Positions 6,013-6,286 of a stretch of DNA of 6,286 nucleotides are shown here, in pieces. Location: NCBI GenBank assembly GCA_023265355.1, contig JAHFTZ010000101.1, positions 1,323 to 7,608 on the forward strand. The letters are read 5' to 3'. The position numbers and the translations under genes are program-made. Each line of letters starts with the position of its first letter. Positions within the stretch are counted from its first letter, which is position 1. This stretch comes from Terriglobus sp. Its GTDB lineage: Bacteria; Acidobacteriota; Terriglobia; Terriglobales; Acidobacteriaceae. The notes beneath the pieces were generated by a model. The model had not been told where the DNA came from, made no database searches, and saw nothing but the letters and a program-made list of their open reading frames with translations.

Positions 6013-6100
6013 TTTTCTCCGCTTCGAGTGTTCCTGTATATGTGGGGAAGGGCCGAAGAAACTCTCCGACTTTTTCCTTCAATTACAGCCGCGGAGAAAA
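6013..6100 (+). promoter_or_regulatory. Nested inverted repeat covering the ribosome binding site of the last gene
   Basis: TTTTCTCCGC (6013-6022) is perfectly complementary to GCGGAGAAAA (6091-6100). Two smaller pairings nest inside: CTGTA (6034-6038) with TACAG (6084-6088), and GAAGG (6047-6051) with CCTTC (6076-6080). The right outer arm contains the GGAG ribosome binding site (6093-6096) of the gene starting at 6103. In RNA the closed form would hide that site, a layout expected of a regulatory 5' leader. No known riboswitch class is recognised. Confidence 0.42.
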
Positions 6101-6102
6101 TG

Positions 6103-6286
6103 ATGCCCTTCAGTCAACAGGATGCAGATAGGATCTTAGCCCTAGCCAGAACCTTCTACAAAGGCCGATCCAAGTCGGCAAATAAAATCTACCCGATGGA
6201 GGCGGCGTTTGCTCCAGAGAATACCGAGCGGGGTATGAAGATGTTCCAACGAACGCTTACAGCCAACCAAGTAAATAACAACCTGG
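6103..6286 (+). CDS. Unrecognised protein, 5' part only (runs off the window)
   Basis: An open frame runs without a stop to the window end and gives 61 residues from the ATG at 6103. It starts MPFSQQDADRILALARTFYK and continues through KIYPMEAAFAPENTERGMKM to LTANQVNNNL. It looks soluble, with a probable first helix at about 6-20; I do not recognise a domain. The ATG at 6100 is only three bases from the GGAG element, while 6103 has the better six-base spacing. The frame is also open upstream to 5875, with an ATG at 6040 that lacks a ribosome binding site. GC is about 50% (92 of 186 bases in 6101-6286), and AGG, TTA, CTA and AGA codons appear within the first 16, unlike the neighbours. This suggests acquired or accessory DNA. 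Confidence 0.6.
   Translation, partial: MPFSQQDADRILALARTFYKGRSKSANKIYPMEAAFAPENTERGMKMFQRTLTANQVNNNL

Noticed and set aside
6040..6102. Upstream in-frame ATG (6040) for the last gene
   Set aside because: There is no ribosome binding site before it, and the later ATG has one at good spacing. It is not fully excluded because the frame is open back to 5875.
5852..6102. Retron ncRNA
   Set aside because: Complementary ends and several hairpins are present, but no long msd-like hairpin lies between the arms and no reverse transcriptase motif is visible before the window ends; kept only as an alternative to check.

Overview
The window looks like a piece of a moderately GC-rich (about 60% over the genes I sampled) bacterial chromosome. 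Gene content and protein style (DnaB next to an alr cluster, a YafY-type WYL regulator, a small protein that looks like DUF5076) would suit an acidobacterium such as the Terriglobus/Granulicella/Edaphobacter group. That placement is an impression from sequence style, not a demonstrated assignment.

Left and centre (1-5441): six genes lie head to tail on the minus strand. In transcription order they are dnaB (replicative helicase), an MFS transporter, a VOC/glyoxalase-fold protein, a YafY-like HTH-WYL regulator, alr (alanine racemase) and a small four-helix membrane protein. The gaps are 12, 75, 19, -4 (ATGA overlap) and 33 bases, so the set could be one operon. The 75-base gap before the VOC gene is the only likely place for an internal promoter. 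A further gene may begin at the extreme left edge. dnaB and alr are near neighbours in many bacteria (adjacent in E. coli). Here a transporter/VOC/regulator block sits between them, and a short motif is repeated in the two gaps around the VOC gene.

Right (5442-6286): a 119-base divergent region carries a near-perfect 14-bp palindrome. It separates dnaB from a plus-strand gene for a 96-residue DUF5076-like protein. Next come 251 non-coding bases that are unusually rich in inverted repeats: a 9-bp hairpin near 5882, a two-helix structure at 5926-5985, and a perfect 10-bp inverted repeat (6013-6022 / 6091-6100) whose right arm covers the ribosome binding site of the last gene. That last gene runs off the window. 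It is unrecognised, about 50% GC, and rich in codons uncommon in its neighbours. The right end is therefore the most likely place for accessory or newly acquired DNA; the rest is ordinary housekeeping sequence.

I found no tRNA, rRNA, CRISPR array, insertion sequence, transposase or integrase.
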